From positions 2,916,676 to 2,980,675 of the forward strand of contig RPFO01000026.1 in assembly GCA_009746045.1 (NCBI GenBank): DNA of 64,000 bases, given 5' to 3'. A program made the translations under genes and the position numbers. The DNA is from Mesostigma viride. Taxonomy: Eukaryota > Streptophyta > Mesostigmatophyceae > Mesostigmatales > Mesostigmataceae. The first letter of the stretch is position 1. Each line of letters opens with the position of its first letter. Below are positions 9,289-19,966 of this stretch, one piece after another. Below the pieces are notes generated by a model. That model did not search any database, was not told where the DNA came from, and saw only the letters and a program-made list of their open reading frames with translations.

Positions 9289-10172
9289 ATGTCGAACGAG
9301 GCAAGACTGAATCTCCTGATACAGCAAGCGGCCACCATGCTCAGAAGGAAAACCCTAGCACCCCACGAACGCGCCATACTGGAAACGCAATTGACGGAAT
9401 CCCGCGCCGCCCTCGCCGATATGAAGAAGGAGGCCAGCAGCGCGGTCAAGCGGGTACCTGCAGCGCAGGCACCATCAGTAAAGCGAGAACCAGCAGTGCG
9501 GTCAGTAAAACGAGAACTGTTTCCTGCGACGCCGGCACCAGACTTGTCGCGCCGACCTGGACAGACAGCCCAGGTAGTAGACGAGGACAAAGTACACCGC
9601 ATCCTGGCCGCGATCCAAGAGGCGCAGGCCAACGGGTTGCCGTCGGCGGGGCTGGAGGCTCGGCTAAACAAAGCCCTGTCCCTGCTCGATCGGGGAACCG
9701 GGGAAGACGCGCCGGTCCCGCCGCCGAAGCGCTCCAGGGCAGAACCCCCGCCGCCGCCGCGGGCCTCCGGTGCGTCCCATGCTGGCAAGGCGCCTGCCGC
9801 CCGTGTACGATACACCGGCCCCGCGTTCGCCCCCTGGTCCCTTTCCCCCCCCCCTCTATTCCTAAACCGTCACAAGCGGGTCCCTCTGACCTACCTGAGA
9901 GGAATCGGATGATGCAAGCACTCGAGGAGCGCCGTCTGTTGTCGTATGAACCCCGAACTCCCGATTCAGAGGCGCGAATCCGGGTATTGGACAAAAAGAT
10001 AGAAGACTTACTTTACCCTCCCCCAAGCTTCCCCGGCCCTTCACGAGGCCCGTGGGAGGATCAACTCAGGAAGAAACAGAAGTGGGTCGACCCAGAGGAC
10101 TACGAGGCGTTTGCCAGCAGGCACAGGCCGCCCCCGCTCGGGGGCGCGGACAACCCCATCGTGCTGGACTGA
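9289..10172 (+). CDS. Coiled-coil / proline-rich hypothetical protein, one homopolymer frameshift
   Basis: About 294 residues. The N-terminus is helical and charged (ILETQLTESRAALADMKKEA), then a linker with repeated VKRE motifs, a second helical stretch (VHRILAAIQEAQANGL), a Pro/Arg-rich middle with a KRSR basic patch that could be a nuclear signal, and a C-terminal helix (RMMQALEERRLLSYE) followed by WEDQLRKKQKWVDPEDYEAF. The halves are separated by a 10-C run at 9845-9854, where 11 would restore frame. The last codon is TGA, directly abutting the stop of the opposing small gene. No catalytic motif; possibly a scaffold or nucleic-acid-associated protein (inference). Confidence 0.55.
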
Positions 10173-10394
10173 TCACGTCCTCCGCCTCGTCGACCCTCCG
10201 CTGCGACTCCGCCCGCCCCTCGACTTCCTGCCGGCCGCCATGACCGAGGCCAGCGCCGCCTCCTGGACCCGCCGCTGGCCCCACAGCCGGAGCTGCCCCT
10301 TGCGCAAACAGTACGCCTGCGTGCCGTACTTCGTCCCTGAGGGCGGAGGCGCTTTCATACCGCAGTACAAACGCAATGGTGATGTCGTAGGCAT
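10173..10394 (-). CDS. Small basic protein (73 aa)
   Basis: A 73-residue protein with a strongly basic, Gly/Ser/Arg-rich tail (AAGRKSRGGRSRSGG), preceded by KYGTQAYCLRKGQLRLW. Such tails occur in small DNA- or RNA-binding virion proteins. The ATG at 10394 is chosen over the in-frame TTG upstream. Its stop codon directly abuts that of the convergent gene (TGATCA), the tightest possible packing. It is not matched to a named family, and the frame could be fortuitous in GC-rich DNA. Confidence 0.45.
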   Translation of the reverse strand: MPTTSPLRLYCGMKAPPPSGTKYGTQAYCLRKGQLRLWGQRRVQEAALASVMAAGRKSRGGRSRSGGSTRRRT

Positions 10395-10441
10395 CAAACA
10401 CAATACACGCGCGCGAAAAAAATTACGAATCCGCTACATAA

Positions 10442-11771
10442 CTAGAACGACATCTGGCTCTCGCTGATGACGGACGCGGTGGCGGACCCGATGGCGCCCA
10501 TGCTGTTGCTGGACGTGATCGTGTTGGGAGCGGGGTTCACGCCCACCCACCCGTTGCCGCCAGAACCACGCACCTTCACCAGCTGCAGCCCCTCGTTGTT
10601 AGAGATGCGGAACCCGTACGTCACCGTCTGGCTGCCCGCGTACATCTCCCGCCACCCGTACAGCATCGTGGTGGACGAGGTCAGCGCCTGGCCGGACACG
10701 AATCGCACGTCATCGTACCACACGGACCATCCCAGGGACCCCGCGTACAGCCTCAAAGTGGCGCTGCCGATCGCGATGTCGCTGGTGCTGGAGCTGCCGA
10801 TCAGCTCGCCGTCCTTGTACACCTTGAAAGAGGACCCCTCGTTCGTGATGGCGAGATGGAACGGTTGGTCGCCCACCGTCGCCGAGGTCACGACGCGGGT
10901 CATCCCATCGTAAAATTCCAGGCGACCGTCGTTACGCACCCTCACGTCGGTGAACCCGTACTCCAGTAGGTCTTTGTAACCGCCCGTCGGGGTGGACATG
11001 TCTTGTTGGGGGAACACCTTCAGCATGAGGGTGAACGTTCCGATGGGCATGCCGCTCACGGACGAACTGGTGCCGCTTCCCACCTTCAGCACGCCGTCCG
11101 CCACCGTCACGCCCCCGCCAGTAGTGAAGGATTTCGCGGGCGTTCCGACCGTGCTGTCCGCCGACCCAGTGAACTCCCACCGATACGTGTCAGCACCGCT
11201 TGCGAGCGAGGCGAGCGAGACGTTGGTGCCGGGCGCCTCGCGGTCGGCGGCGGTGATGGTGCGAGAGAGCAGCAGCTGCCCTCCCTCCAGGTGCCAGTAG
11301 GAGCCGGTGTGGTCGCCCTTGTCCTGCGAGGCCTCGGCGGCGCCCATGTGCCAGGTGAGGGCGCGGTTGCCAAAGGAGGCGCTGCCGTCCACGAACAGGC
11401 CGGCGTTTTCGGAGCCCGCGTTCGACGCGACACCGTTCTTACTGGCCGTCACATTGTCCACGTAATAGTTATCGCCGCCGTATTGCAAGCCCACATTGCC
11501 AACAACAATGACGGAGGGGGCGGACAGGAAGCAAGTACCGAGAGAAAGAGAAGGGCTGCCGGAGAACGTGACGGGAATGGACGCGCCCCCGTTCTTGGTG
11601 AACGAGAGAGATACCGACACCCCCCCACCCGACGCGGTGAACGACATAGAGAGGACGTAATTGGTGACCGTGTTAAACCAATTGACCGCGTCGGACGTGA
11701 AAGATGTAACCGTCCCAGCAGCATTACGGGTCTCGACCTTCATCGCTCCTCCAGTGGCGGTGTATAGCCTA
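10442..11771 (-). pseudogene. 3' part of a fibre gene split by a transposon (ConA-like head)
   Basis: This reads as the C-terminal half of a fibre protein whose N-terminal half lies beyond the 6.2-kb element at 18015-19446. It is homologous to the end of the 6678-9039 protein: both carry ALTWHMG-type, GSYWHLEGGQLL, DTYRWEF and WYDDVRFVSGQAL motifs, then MLYGWREMY and NPAPNTIT near the end. The frame is open from the element border without an ATG; the first internal ATG (11743) is probably not a natural start. Dropping the element and one copy of the TA joins the halves in frame (2,760 nt, a multiple of three). The domain is a concanavalin A/LamG-like fold, possibly carbohydrate-binding. Confidence 0.8.
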
Positions 11772-11800
11772 CAGGGTCAGCTCACTTCCTTAGTGATTTC
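11772..11800 (+). repeat. Left terminal inverted repeat (29 bp)
   Basis: It matches 17986-18014 perfectly in inverse orientation. The base pair outside is TA on each side. Confidence 0.9.
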
Positions 11801-12100
11801 ACTAATTCGGTAGATTAGTGATTCGATTTCACTAACGATTCGAGATTGCGATCCCGGGTCCGATCGGATACTCGTACTAATCTGCCGAATTTGGGGGGTT
11901 TCGACTTCGTTGACTTCAGTCAGACCCGAGTCATTAGTGGAAGTAACGTACTAACGATTCGCATGATTAGCACATTGAATGATGTCAGACTAACGAGCCG
12001 AATTCATTGTACTAATGAAGCGAATTCACACTAAAGAAGCGATTCTGGCACTAACGAAGCGATTTCTGGCACTAACGAAGCGAACTCCAGCGTCGCTACT
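11801..12100. repeat. Subterminal repeat cluster
   Basis: About a dozen copies of a degenerate motif, core ACTAA(C/T)GA followed by GCGA or CCGAAT, in both orientations. Similar copies lie at 17828-17985 next to the other end. Such arrays commonly bind transposase. Confidence 0.6.
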
Positions 12101-15100
12101 GTAGCCTACATGCGTCCTTTCGTGCTGCGTGCAGCGATGGCCACCGCGAGCGAGTCCTTTTAAGGGGACAGGACATGCCCGAATTTCTTGGCGCCGAAAA
12201 ATTCGCCGTCCGAGGTGCCGTCCCTACTCTGAAAAGTGGGTGCACGGTGCGCGCACCCCTAGCGGAAGTGGCCATGGCGACTGCGTTCAGGCGAAATTAC
12301 CACAATAGGGCAAGCGAAATGCACAATATTTACTCGAATGTTAAAGACGATGATTTTATGATGTTGGTTTGTGGCGGAAATCAGCTGGTTTACAATATCG
12401 CTGATGTTTTTATATGCCATCGGCATGGGGGGTAATCTGAATTTTTTGGTCGCGCGGAATGAAATAGAATTCATGATAGCGGCAGTAAAATCGTGGTTTT
12501 GGTGGTTGTTCTGACCGTGAAGCAGGCATTAATATCGGCAGCATCGAATTCTTAACCGAGCGGGTGCTTTTTGCCACATTTTTGGCCATTATCGGTAAGT
12601 AATTGTTCAGGCCTGCACAGTGCGTGTCTGACCTGTCCATGGAAGAACGCCTGTTGTTGCGCGCCTGGGCTAGGGATTTCCGAGGGCAAGGTACAGATTT
12701 GTCGTGAATGTTATCTGCTATCAGTGCTTTCTTCTATGAGCTCATCGTTCGAAGGTTTTTGCGTTCTTTTTGGGCAGTTTCCGCCAGCTAGCTCGCCGTG
12801 GCTTGCCGTTGTGTTGTCGAATACCTGGCAGCTTTAGATTGTTTTCGTTGATTTTGTGGTCAGGGCCGCTTCAGTCGCAGCCTATAGCTTCTCGGGAAGG
12901 TTTAAGGCATTTCATGAAACGTGTTCTGGCAAGGATGTTGTGTGTATGGACGCTTCTTGTTGTGTGAGAGTGACGCACCCTCTCTTCGCAGCGGCATCAC
13001 AGCGCTCTTGCGCTGAAGGGCCGCCAATGGTTTCGTTGCATTTTATCGTGCAGGGATGGAAGTGTTATGGTGATGATAATATGGAGATATTGCATTTGTG
13101 TGACTCCATGTAGATAGCTGCCACTAATAGTTTATTTGAGCTTTCCCTTGTTATGATGATGTGACAAGACTACGATGTGCTGAGCCAACCATGGTTGACA
13201 TGGTTGGCTGCATGCAAGCTATGCATACCATGATCCTACTTGGTTCCTTGCCCTCCATAGTCCTGCTTGTTGCCCATGCCGGTTAGGGCAGTTTAGGAAG
13301 TGTTATAGTGTTGATGTGCTTGGTTGGCATCAACCTTACACTCTAACATGGGAGAAACATAGAAAATGCTGGTTAGGCATGTTAGTGCTACCATCATTAT
13401 TGCTATGCACATAGATACAAGGCTGGCCACGCTCGAGGGTGGTGAAGGCGTATGAGGTGCGTGGCCACCCCATTGTACTTTCTAAACATATTCAGCATGG
13501 TTTTGGTGTCTCCTTGATATTCAGCATGGTTTTGGTGCATGTTGGATGGCATATGAAGTGTCATTGTGCTTACCTGCTTACTTAGTGGTCCTTAGCGCCT
13601 TGTCAGGTGGTCACATATGAAGCCCATCAACCTGAGCAGTTCTTGTCACAATGACCCCCAACCTTGAGCATGCGTTGTTGTCAGCATGCAAGAACTAACT
13701 ATATGTGCTTTGGTCAGTTTGCAGATGTCTTTGATGAAGGAGGTGCTAGTGTGGCTAAATGGTTACTAAAACCTCCTTGTACCGTCTTCGTGGGTGGCCG
13801 TCTTGGAATGGTGGTAACTTAAGCAGTTCTTGTCAGAATGGCGTCAAACCTTTAACATAGGAGGTACCATATGTGCAGAGGATGGTAGCATGTGGTTTGG
13901 CCAGTTTTCACATGGCTTGGATGGGTAAAGATGTGTTAGTGTGGTTGAATACTAGCTAAAACCTCCGTGCAACTGCATGTGCAGGTTTTATGACGGGGAA
14001 ATCACAGTCCTGGTCGATCAGACGAAGGATAAATACCTCAAGTCTTGGGTCGTGTACGCGTAAAACCCCTTTTCAAGCTCCTTCACGCATTTGGTGGTCT
14101 CTTACGCTCCCCCCCCCCCTCAACATGAGACTGTCCTTCATGCAGGACTTGACGGGTTTGTAAGGATTTGACTTTCAAACGGAGGTGCATGTCTTATTCA
14201 CCAACATACGTCATTCAGAATTACGCACCCTGGAGACAAAATACATGAGCTGGTGCCTGCATGGCCGAATGTTGTGCACTCCCCTTGTATTATGCTGTGT
14301 AAGGGAATCAAGCAATTTAATTGACATGGGCTGCACATGCTAAGACCAAGGTAACACACATATATGGCCCAATATATCAAGGAGACAACCCAATATATGT
14401 CTTGATATATGTCCCAATGATTGATATATCAAAGAGACAACCAGCGCAGGCCAGAAATCGGGAGAATCCGGACCATGGTAGCTCGAGCCTGCCGTTATCT
14501 TTTCCGCGTTTTCGAGTCGTTCAGGATGATGAAGATGAATGGTGATGGAAATGTGTATCCTTGTGCATTGAAATTATGACTGGCTTACGTGTGGAGCGAC
14601 TAGATGACCTAGACGGTGGGGCCGGAAACAGCATGCTTGATCAGGGCGTGTGTTTCTAGCCTAACTGGCCGGGAGTGTCTAGTGGTGAGCACCATTGCTG
14701 CGATCGCTCTCCCACCATTTACGAGGAAATACCCGCAAATGGATATGTCCCAATGAATGAAGGTTCCTTTATTGGTACCCGCATGACTTAGTCTACGTGA
14801 TAATCAATTTATTAGTTAATTAATTTGTCCCAGTGATGATAAAAGTGTGACATTGTTATCCATTCCCACACAAGGCGTCCCCCTGCCCCTTATTCTCTTT
14901 GTGTAACGGCGTAAGATAGGGATAGAAAGCACGATGCTTACTGTGCTCAATGTCTTCCCAACGGCAGCATCCTTCTACATTAATTAATTAATTAATAGAC
15001 ACGTGACTGCGTTCTTATACATATATTAATTAATTTACCATTGCCACAGTCTATTAATTAATTAATTACCATTGCCACAGTGCCGTTACCATTGCCACTA

Positions 15101-15214
15101 TTTGTATATCAAAGAGAAAACCAGATTACTTGTATTAATTGATTTGTCAAGGAGAAAACCATCTACCTACATAGTTAATCAATTAGTTAATTAAACCTAC
15201 CTAGTTAATCAATT
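12101..15214. other. Transposon interior without recognised gene
   Basis: Mostly AT-rich DNA without long open frames. A short open frame at 12175-12435 encodes 86 residues I do not recognise and could be a first exon. Between about 13610 and 13990 two roughly 200-bp blocks look like degenerate direct repeats (GCAGTTCTTGTCA... and ...CTAAAACCTCC in both). TTAA-rich tracts lie at 14980-15070 and 15180-15225. Confidence 0.4.
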
Positions 15215-15299
15215 AGTAAATTAAACGTAGCTATTTATCAACCGGCGGTAGTCATGCGTCCAACGGATTTCAGAATGGTGTTTGACATGAATCACGGCC

Positions 15300-15575
15300 C
15301 ACGGGCTTGAAAGTGTCTTCAATGGTACCTTCAAAGAACAGCTAGTAGAGGACATGGGGGGCCTAGGCCTCTCCGTGATTTGGAACAAGATGATGGACAA
15401 GGCCAAGTGGGCCCAGGTCATAGAGGACAACGAACCCCCTCCCGTGGGGAAGCGCCCGCGTTTGCAAACATGTGGGAAGCGCGCTAGACAATTCGTCCAT
15501 CCATCCATCCATCGGGGTTAATGCTCCGTGACTCCCCAACGGGAGCACGAGTCTAATTAATTAATTAATTAATGG
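15300..15575 (+). mobile_element. 5'-truncated LINE copy (ORF2 C-terminus plus 3' tail)
   Basis: A short coding remnant reads FKEQLVEDMGGLGLSVIW, then KWAQVIEDNEPPPVGKRPR and a stop, nearly identical to the end of the LINE at 37-40 kb. It is followed by four GATG-type repeats, a hairpin-forming sequence and an (AATT)n-type tail. 5' truncation with an intact 3' tail is typical of target-primed reverse transcription. Confidence 0.75.
15528..15548 (+). other. LINE 3' hairpin
   Basis: GTG-A-CTCCC, a CAAC loop, GGGAG-CAC: an 8-bp stem with one bulged A. The same hairpin precedes the tail of LINE copies near 37.5 and 46.9 kb. LINE reverse transcriptases often recognise such a structure. Confidence 0.6.
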
Positions 15576-15744
15576 TACCAAAGTGGGGATCCATACCTAG
15601 GTCCTCAAAATTGACTTAGTTTGGCATGGTGTTTGGCTAATGGTGTTTGGCAGGAATGGTGTTTGGCTAATGATAGTAAATAGCACACCTTATTTTGTTA
15701 ACAGGAATGGTGTTTGGCTAATGATAATAAATAGCATACCTTAT

Positions 15745-15809
<65 letters not shown>
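15745..15809 (+). repeat. (CA)n microsatellite
   Basis: Uninterrupted CA dinucleotide run of about 65 bp. Confidence 0.95.
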
Positions 15810-15810
<1 letters not shown>

Positions 15811-15898
15811 CCACACACAATGCACCAAATTGGTGCATTAGGTATTAGGTATTATACCCACACCCACCCGAACACGTGCCCACCCACCCAGGCATACA

Positions 15899-15906
15899 CG
15901 CACACA

Positions 15907-15998
<92 letters not shown>

Positions 15999-16002
15999 CG
16001 GA

Positions 16003-16034
<32 letters not shown>

Positions 16035-16038
16035 CGGA

Positions 16039-16085
<47 letters not shown>
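15899..16085 (+). repeat. (CGCA)n microsatellite
   Basis: About 187 bp of ACGC tetranucleotide repeats with two isolated CGGA variants. The long open frames here (poly Thr-His-Ala-Arg) are repeat artefacts. Confidence 0.95.
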
Positions 16086-16086
<1 letters not shown>

Positions 16087-16095
16087 GTCCATGCC

Positions 16096-16690
16096 CTCCC
16101 TTCCTCCCTCCCTCCCTCCCTCCCTCCCTCCCTCCCTCCCTCCTCCCTCCCTCCCTCCCTCCCTCCCTCCCTCCCTCCTCCCTCCTCCCTCCCTCCCTCC
16201 CTCCTCCCTCCCTCCCTCCCTCCCTCCCTCCTCCCTCCTCCCTCCCTCCCTCCCTCCCTCCCTCCCTCCTCCTCCCTCCCTCCCTCCCTCCCTCCTCCCT
16301 CCCTCCCTCCCTCCCTCCTCCTCCTCCCTCCTCCCTCCCTCCCTCCTCCTCCCTCCCTCCCTCCCTCCCTCCCTCCTCCCTCCTCCCTCCCTCCCTCCCT
16401 CCCTCCTCCCTCCTCCCTCCTCCCTCCCTCCCTCCTCCCTCCCTCCTCCCTCCCTCCCTCCCTCCCTCCTCCCTCCCTCCCTCCCTCCCTCCCTCCCTCC
16501 CTCCCTCCCTCCTCCTCCCTCCTCCTCCCCCTCCCTCCCTCCCTCCTCCCTCCCTCCCTCCCTCCCTCCCTCCCTCCCTCCCTCCCTCCCTCCCTCCTCC
16601 CTCCCTCCCTCCCTCCCTCCCTCCCTCCCTCCCTCCCTCCCTCCCTCCCTCCCTCCCTCCCTCCCTCCCTCCCTCCCTCCCTCCCTCCCC
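16096..16690 (+). repeat. CCCT/CCT pyrimidine tract
   Basis: About 595 bp of nearly pure CCCT with scattered CCT triplets. The sequence is a pure polypyrimidine strand, capable of triplex formation. All six reading frames are open in places, but the PPSLPPSL peptides are artefacts. Confidence 0.95.
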
Positions 16691-17985
16691 ACCACACCAT
16701 CCAAGGCTGCCTGCCTCCTGTGTGTCTTCCAGGTCCAGACCAGCCTGACCTGGTAGTGTCGTCAGCTTGCGAGCGTTCCCACGTGCCTACCTATGTGGCT
16801 GGCAACATGCGTAAACCCATTCATGCATGCGTGCATGCACGCATGCGACCATATTTGAACATATCTGTCCAGGCCTGCCAAAACATGACCATGCAAAGAT
16901 ACACGCAAACTAGCGTACCAGCGGCAAGCATGTGTGCAAATATGAACTGTTCGCCTGCCCCTCTGCCTGCACTTCATCCTGCCTGTCAGTATGTCTGCCG
17001 ACACAGGATGCAGGAGGGAGGCCGCCTTCCACAGGCTAATCCCACCAAGGAAATGAAATAAAGCGCATAAAAGCAAAGCAACCAACAGCAAGAGGCAAAA
17101 GGTTACATAGATGAATGCCACATGCAAGACGTATGGACAACATGACACTCAAGGCGCCATAATACCCTGAGCATCCATAACATTGACGCAGTCAGGTGCG
17201 GCAATTATCAATGCAGGTGTTTGCGGCCGTCGAATCCACGGCAGCGGTGCCAGACGGAAGGACAGCACACATCCTAGGTCCCGCAAAGAATTTCTTCAGC
17301 GGCCACCGACAGCACCGGAAAATAAAATTCCAGCAAGAAACGCAACAAACAATAACCAACCCTGACTAGACCTCCATTTTCAACCACCCTATCACCCTAA
17401 ACCAGAACTGCGGCTCACCAGATGCTCCGGAGGTCAAGCAGTATCCGGTTTTCACTTACGCACGTTTCCGCAGTATTCTCACGGCATTCCCACCGGCAGC
17501 TACCTCGGTCCGCCCCAAAAATGCTGTACGATGGAGCCCATGGATGTATCCCGCATTCGACGCCTTTTTGAAGTGATCGCGTCACGTAGGCAGCTGTAGG
17601 CACACGATTCACACGATTCCGGATAGCCCAGTTTTTCATTCTTTGATCATCGCAATCGGTCGCTATATGCATGACTCCAACCTCAGCGTGGAGCGATGAA
17701 GACTGAGAAATGTAGCAATTATACACATAAGCACGAGATTTTTCACAGATTTCTTTCTGAAACGATTGTTTTCGCAGCAAGAATGGGAAATGCCGTCTCC
17801 ATAGCTCCACGAGCTGACGACCTCGCCATCATACTAATGAAGTGAGTTGCATGTACTAATTATTCGCGTCGTTAGTGCTTTCGGATCGGATTTGGTCGGG
17901 TACGATTTGTCACTAATCAGTATCCGATCAGATTTCTCGGGTAAACCGTACTAATGAACCGAATTTTGTCACTAATTGAGGTGCC
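16691..17985. other. Transposon interior, right part
   Basis: No recognised gene. A minus-strand frame of 131 codons at 17415-17810 has Cys residues but no family resemblance. Subterminal repeats like those on the left begin at about 17828. Confidence 0.35.
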
Positions 17986-18014
17986 GAAATCACTAAGGAA
18001 GTGAGCTGACCCTG
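17986..18014 (-). repeat. Right terminal inverted repeat (29 bp)
   Basis: Perfect inverse copy of 11772-11800. TA follows at 18015-18016. Confidence 0.9.
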
Positions 18015-19446
18015 TAAAGTACGGGTATGGCGCGACAGTCGTCTGCTCGATACCGAAGAAGTTGTAATTGTTAAGAAGGAGGCCCGCAAGGGTATATTTG
18101 GCGCTGAGTTCAATGTTGTTTTGGCTGAAGTCCAGCAGGTCGGTGGGGATGGGCGTGTTGACGGTGTTGTAGAAGAAGGAAACCCTGGCGTTTTGGTTAG
18201 ATCCAGCCTGCATGGTCACACCACCGTTCGCGATGTTGGCGCCTTGACCGCATTGGGCATAAATCCCGTTGCTGATCGTGTTTGCCACCGTCGATGCGCT
18301 GCCTGTCGTGGTAAAGGGAAAGTCCATAACGCTCTCGAACACCGTCTGCTTACCCAGGTTGACCGCCTTGTCAGCGATCTCCAGCTTCCCACTGGCGTTG
18401 GTGCTGTCGATCATGCCCGCCACACGCAGGTTGCCGCCCACCACCGTGTTGCCCGTGCTAGTAATACTGCTGGCGCCTGCAACCGCCCCCGACACCGTGA
18501 GCGCGCCCGTGACGGCCACCGTGCCGCTCGCGCTGGTCAGCTCCAGATTGCCCGCCGAGGTCGTCACCTTGCCGCTGCCGCCCGCAGTGCTGGTCAGGTA
18601 CAGGTCCTTCGCGATCGTGATAGCGGGCACCGAAGTCGTGCCGATGCTGCTGTTCGTCACGGCCAGACCGGCCACGTTCACCGTGTTGGTCGTCGAGCTG
18701 TTCGACGTCAAGCTAAGCACGCCGCTGCCGGTGGTGATGCTGTTAGTCTTCACCTTCACGTTGTCCACCCACACGGCCCCAGTGCCATTGGATGTCACGG
18801 TCAGGTCCGCGTTGGCCACGTTGTTGCTGATGCCCGAGGTCTTCACCTTCACGTTGTCCAGGAGCACGGAGCCGGTGCCGTTGCTGGCCAGGGTCAGGTT
18901 GCCGTTGCCCGTAGAGGTCGACACCGACGCGTCCGTCACCGTGACCCCGCCCACCTGGAGCGCGTTAGTGGAAGCGCCGCCCGAGCTCAGCGCCAGCGCG
19001 CCGGTGGAAGTGGTCACCGCGCCGCCCTTCACGCGCACGTTGTCCATCGCCACCGAACCCGTGCCGTTGGGGGAAAGCGTCAGGTTGGCGTTGGCGGTGA
19101 CCGGGGCGACGGAGGCGTCGGTGACCGTCACGCCGCCCACCTGGAGCGCGTTCGAGGCCGCGCCGCCAGAGCTCAGCGCCAGCGTCCCCGCCGACGTGGT
19201 CAGCGCGCGGCCGTCCAACAGGAGGTCGTCCACCTGCAGCGCGCCGTCGATCTGCGTGCTGCCGATCACCTTGAACCTCTTCAGGGCGTGCGCGCCGAGG
19301 CCCCCGTTGGGCTTCAGCACGATGCTGTCCAGGGACTTCAACTCCAGGTTCCGCACCGTCGCGTTGGGGTTGTCGTCGCCCACGATCGCCGTAGTGTACA
19401 CCTTGGACGAGCGCAGGTAGCTGAGGGTGTCGAGATTCATCGCCAT
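18015..19446 (-). pseudogene. 5' part of a fibre gene split by a transposon
   Basis: N-terminal 477 or so residues of a fibre protein. Residues 1-60 match the N-terminal module of the 6678 gene (ATVRNLELKSLDSIVLKPNGG corresponds to its VKDLTV..RIVIKPNGG). A shaft of about 40-residue beta repeats follows (NALQVGGVTVTDAS, TGSVLLDNVKVK), then LYLTSTAGGSGKVTTSAGN, almost identical to the other fibre. The reading runs into the transposon end and stops 98 bp later with unrelated residues, so the present product would be truncated and lack its ConA-like head. The ATG at 19446 has GTATACGCTCGATCGGAG upstream. Probably a virion fibre or attachment protein (inference). Confidence 0.85.
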
Positions 19447-19507
19447 CTCCGATCGAGCGTATACCTATGGCTGAGATTACTTTTTTGTCCGCCTCGATCC
19501 TAGCCGC

Positions 19508-19861
19508 CTACAGTGCGCGATACAGGCTCGACGGCGGGAAGTGCTGTGATGTGGACGTATTGAGAGTCGATCGATGTTGTGTGAGACGATTAATTAGCTC
19601 TCGGATGTCATTTGCGTGGGCCTTATCAAGACGATCCCCCTCATACGCGAGGATCCGCGAGAGGTTGTCGAGCTGCATATCGACAACATTGGCATAGGGG
19701 CTGAACGGCGCATCCCACAACTTCCCGGGGTTCACCGCCTTCTTGGCGCGGACATCGTGTTGTCTGGGGCGGCGGTGGATCGCGCACCTGCCCTGACCCG
19801 GGCGGCACATGTTACGGCACCCCCGCCCCGACTGCGTTTTTCCTGTGCACTTTGCCATCAC
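19508..19861 (-). CDS. Small Cys-motif (zinc-binding-like) protein
   Basis: A 117-residue protein whose N-terminus carries C-x(10)-C-x3-C-x7-C-x2-H (CTGKTQSGRGCRNMC, GRCAIHR), a compact Cys3His motif found in many giant-virus and phage proteins and presumed to bind zinc. The rest is helical and charged (DNLSRILAYEGDRLDKAHAN). It shares the N-terminal motif with the next gene (19967-20683, opposite strand), so the two may be diverged paralogues. The intergenic region between them is only about 100 bp and divergent. Possibly a DNA-binding or regulatory protein; function not shown. Confidence 0.65.
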   Translation of the reverse strand: MMAKCTGKTQSGRGCRNMCRPGQGRCAIHRRPRQHDVRAKKAVNPGKLWDAPFSPYANVVDMQLDNLSRILAYEGDRLDKAHANDIRELINRLTQHRSTLNTSTSQHFPPSSLYRAL

Positions 19862-19904
19862 TGTCGCGTCTCAAGTAATACCGAGATTTTTAAATGCAGA
19901 CTCG

Positions 19905-19966
19905 CAGGGAGCTGGCTTTGGAAGCCGGCCGCACACCGTGACCGGCAGGACCGCGTGTTTTTTTCT
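19905..19966 (+). pseudogene. Remnant of a paralogue's 3' end upstream of the next gene
   Basis: The stretch reads LALEAGRTP then stop. It is followed by a downstream sequence matching the end of the 19967-20683 gene (LALEAGLTP, stop, then GTGACCGGCAGGACCGC) over about 76 bp at roughly 80 per cent identity. It looks like the scar of a tandem gene duplication in which the first copy was lost. Confidence 0.6.

Larger units (their letters stand above)
11772..18014. mobile_element. 6.2-kb DNA transposon with 29-bp TIRs and TA target duplication, inserted in a fibre gene
   Basis: Perfect 29-bp terminal inverted repeats start CAGGGTCAGCTCACTTCC at 11772 and end in the reverse complement at 18014, with TA directly outside each end. 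Both ends carry clusters of subterminal repeats of the ACTAA(C/T)GAAGCGAATT type, on both strands, like transposase-binding sites. I find no recognisable transposase; the interior is AT-rich, repeat-laden and holds a LINE tail and microsatellites. It is probably non-autonomous or carries a spliced gene I cannot resolve. The TA duplication excludes hAT and MULE. Tc1/mariner-like, CACTA-related or KDZ-type families remain possible. Confidence 0.85.

Noticed and set aside
11743..11745. ATG at 11743 as the true start of a stand-alone gene
   Set aside because: The frame is open to the transposon border and continues in frame with the 5' half beyond it, so the ATG is internal.
15838..16756. Long open frames on both strands ([24 protein letters not shown])
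   Set aside because: They arise from CGCA and CCCT repeats, which contain no stop codon in any frame.
18121..19503. 460- and 383-codon plus-strand frames
   Set aside because: Antisense shadows of the fibre gene, which has clear homology on the minus strand.
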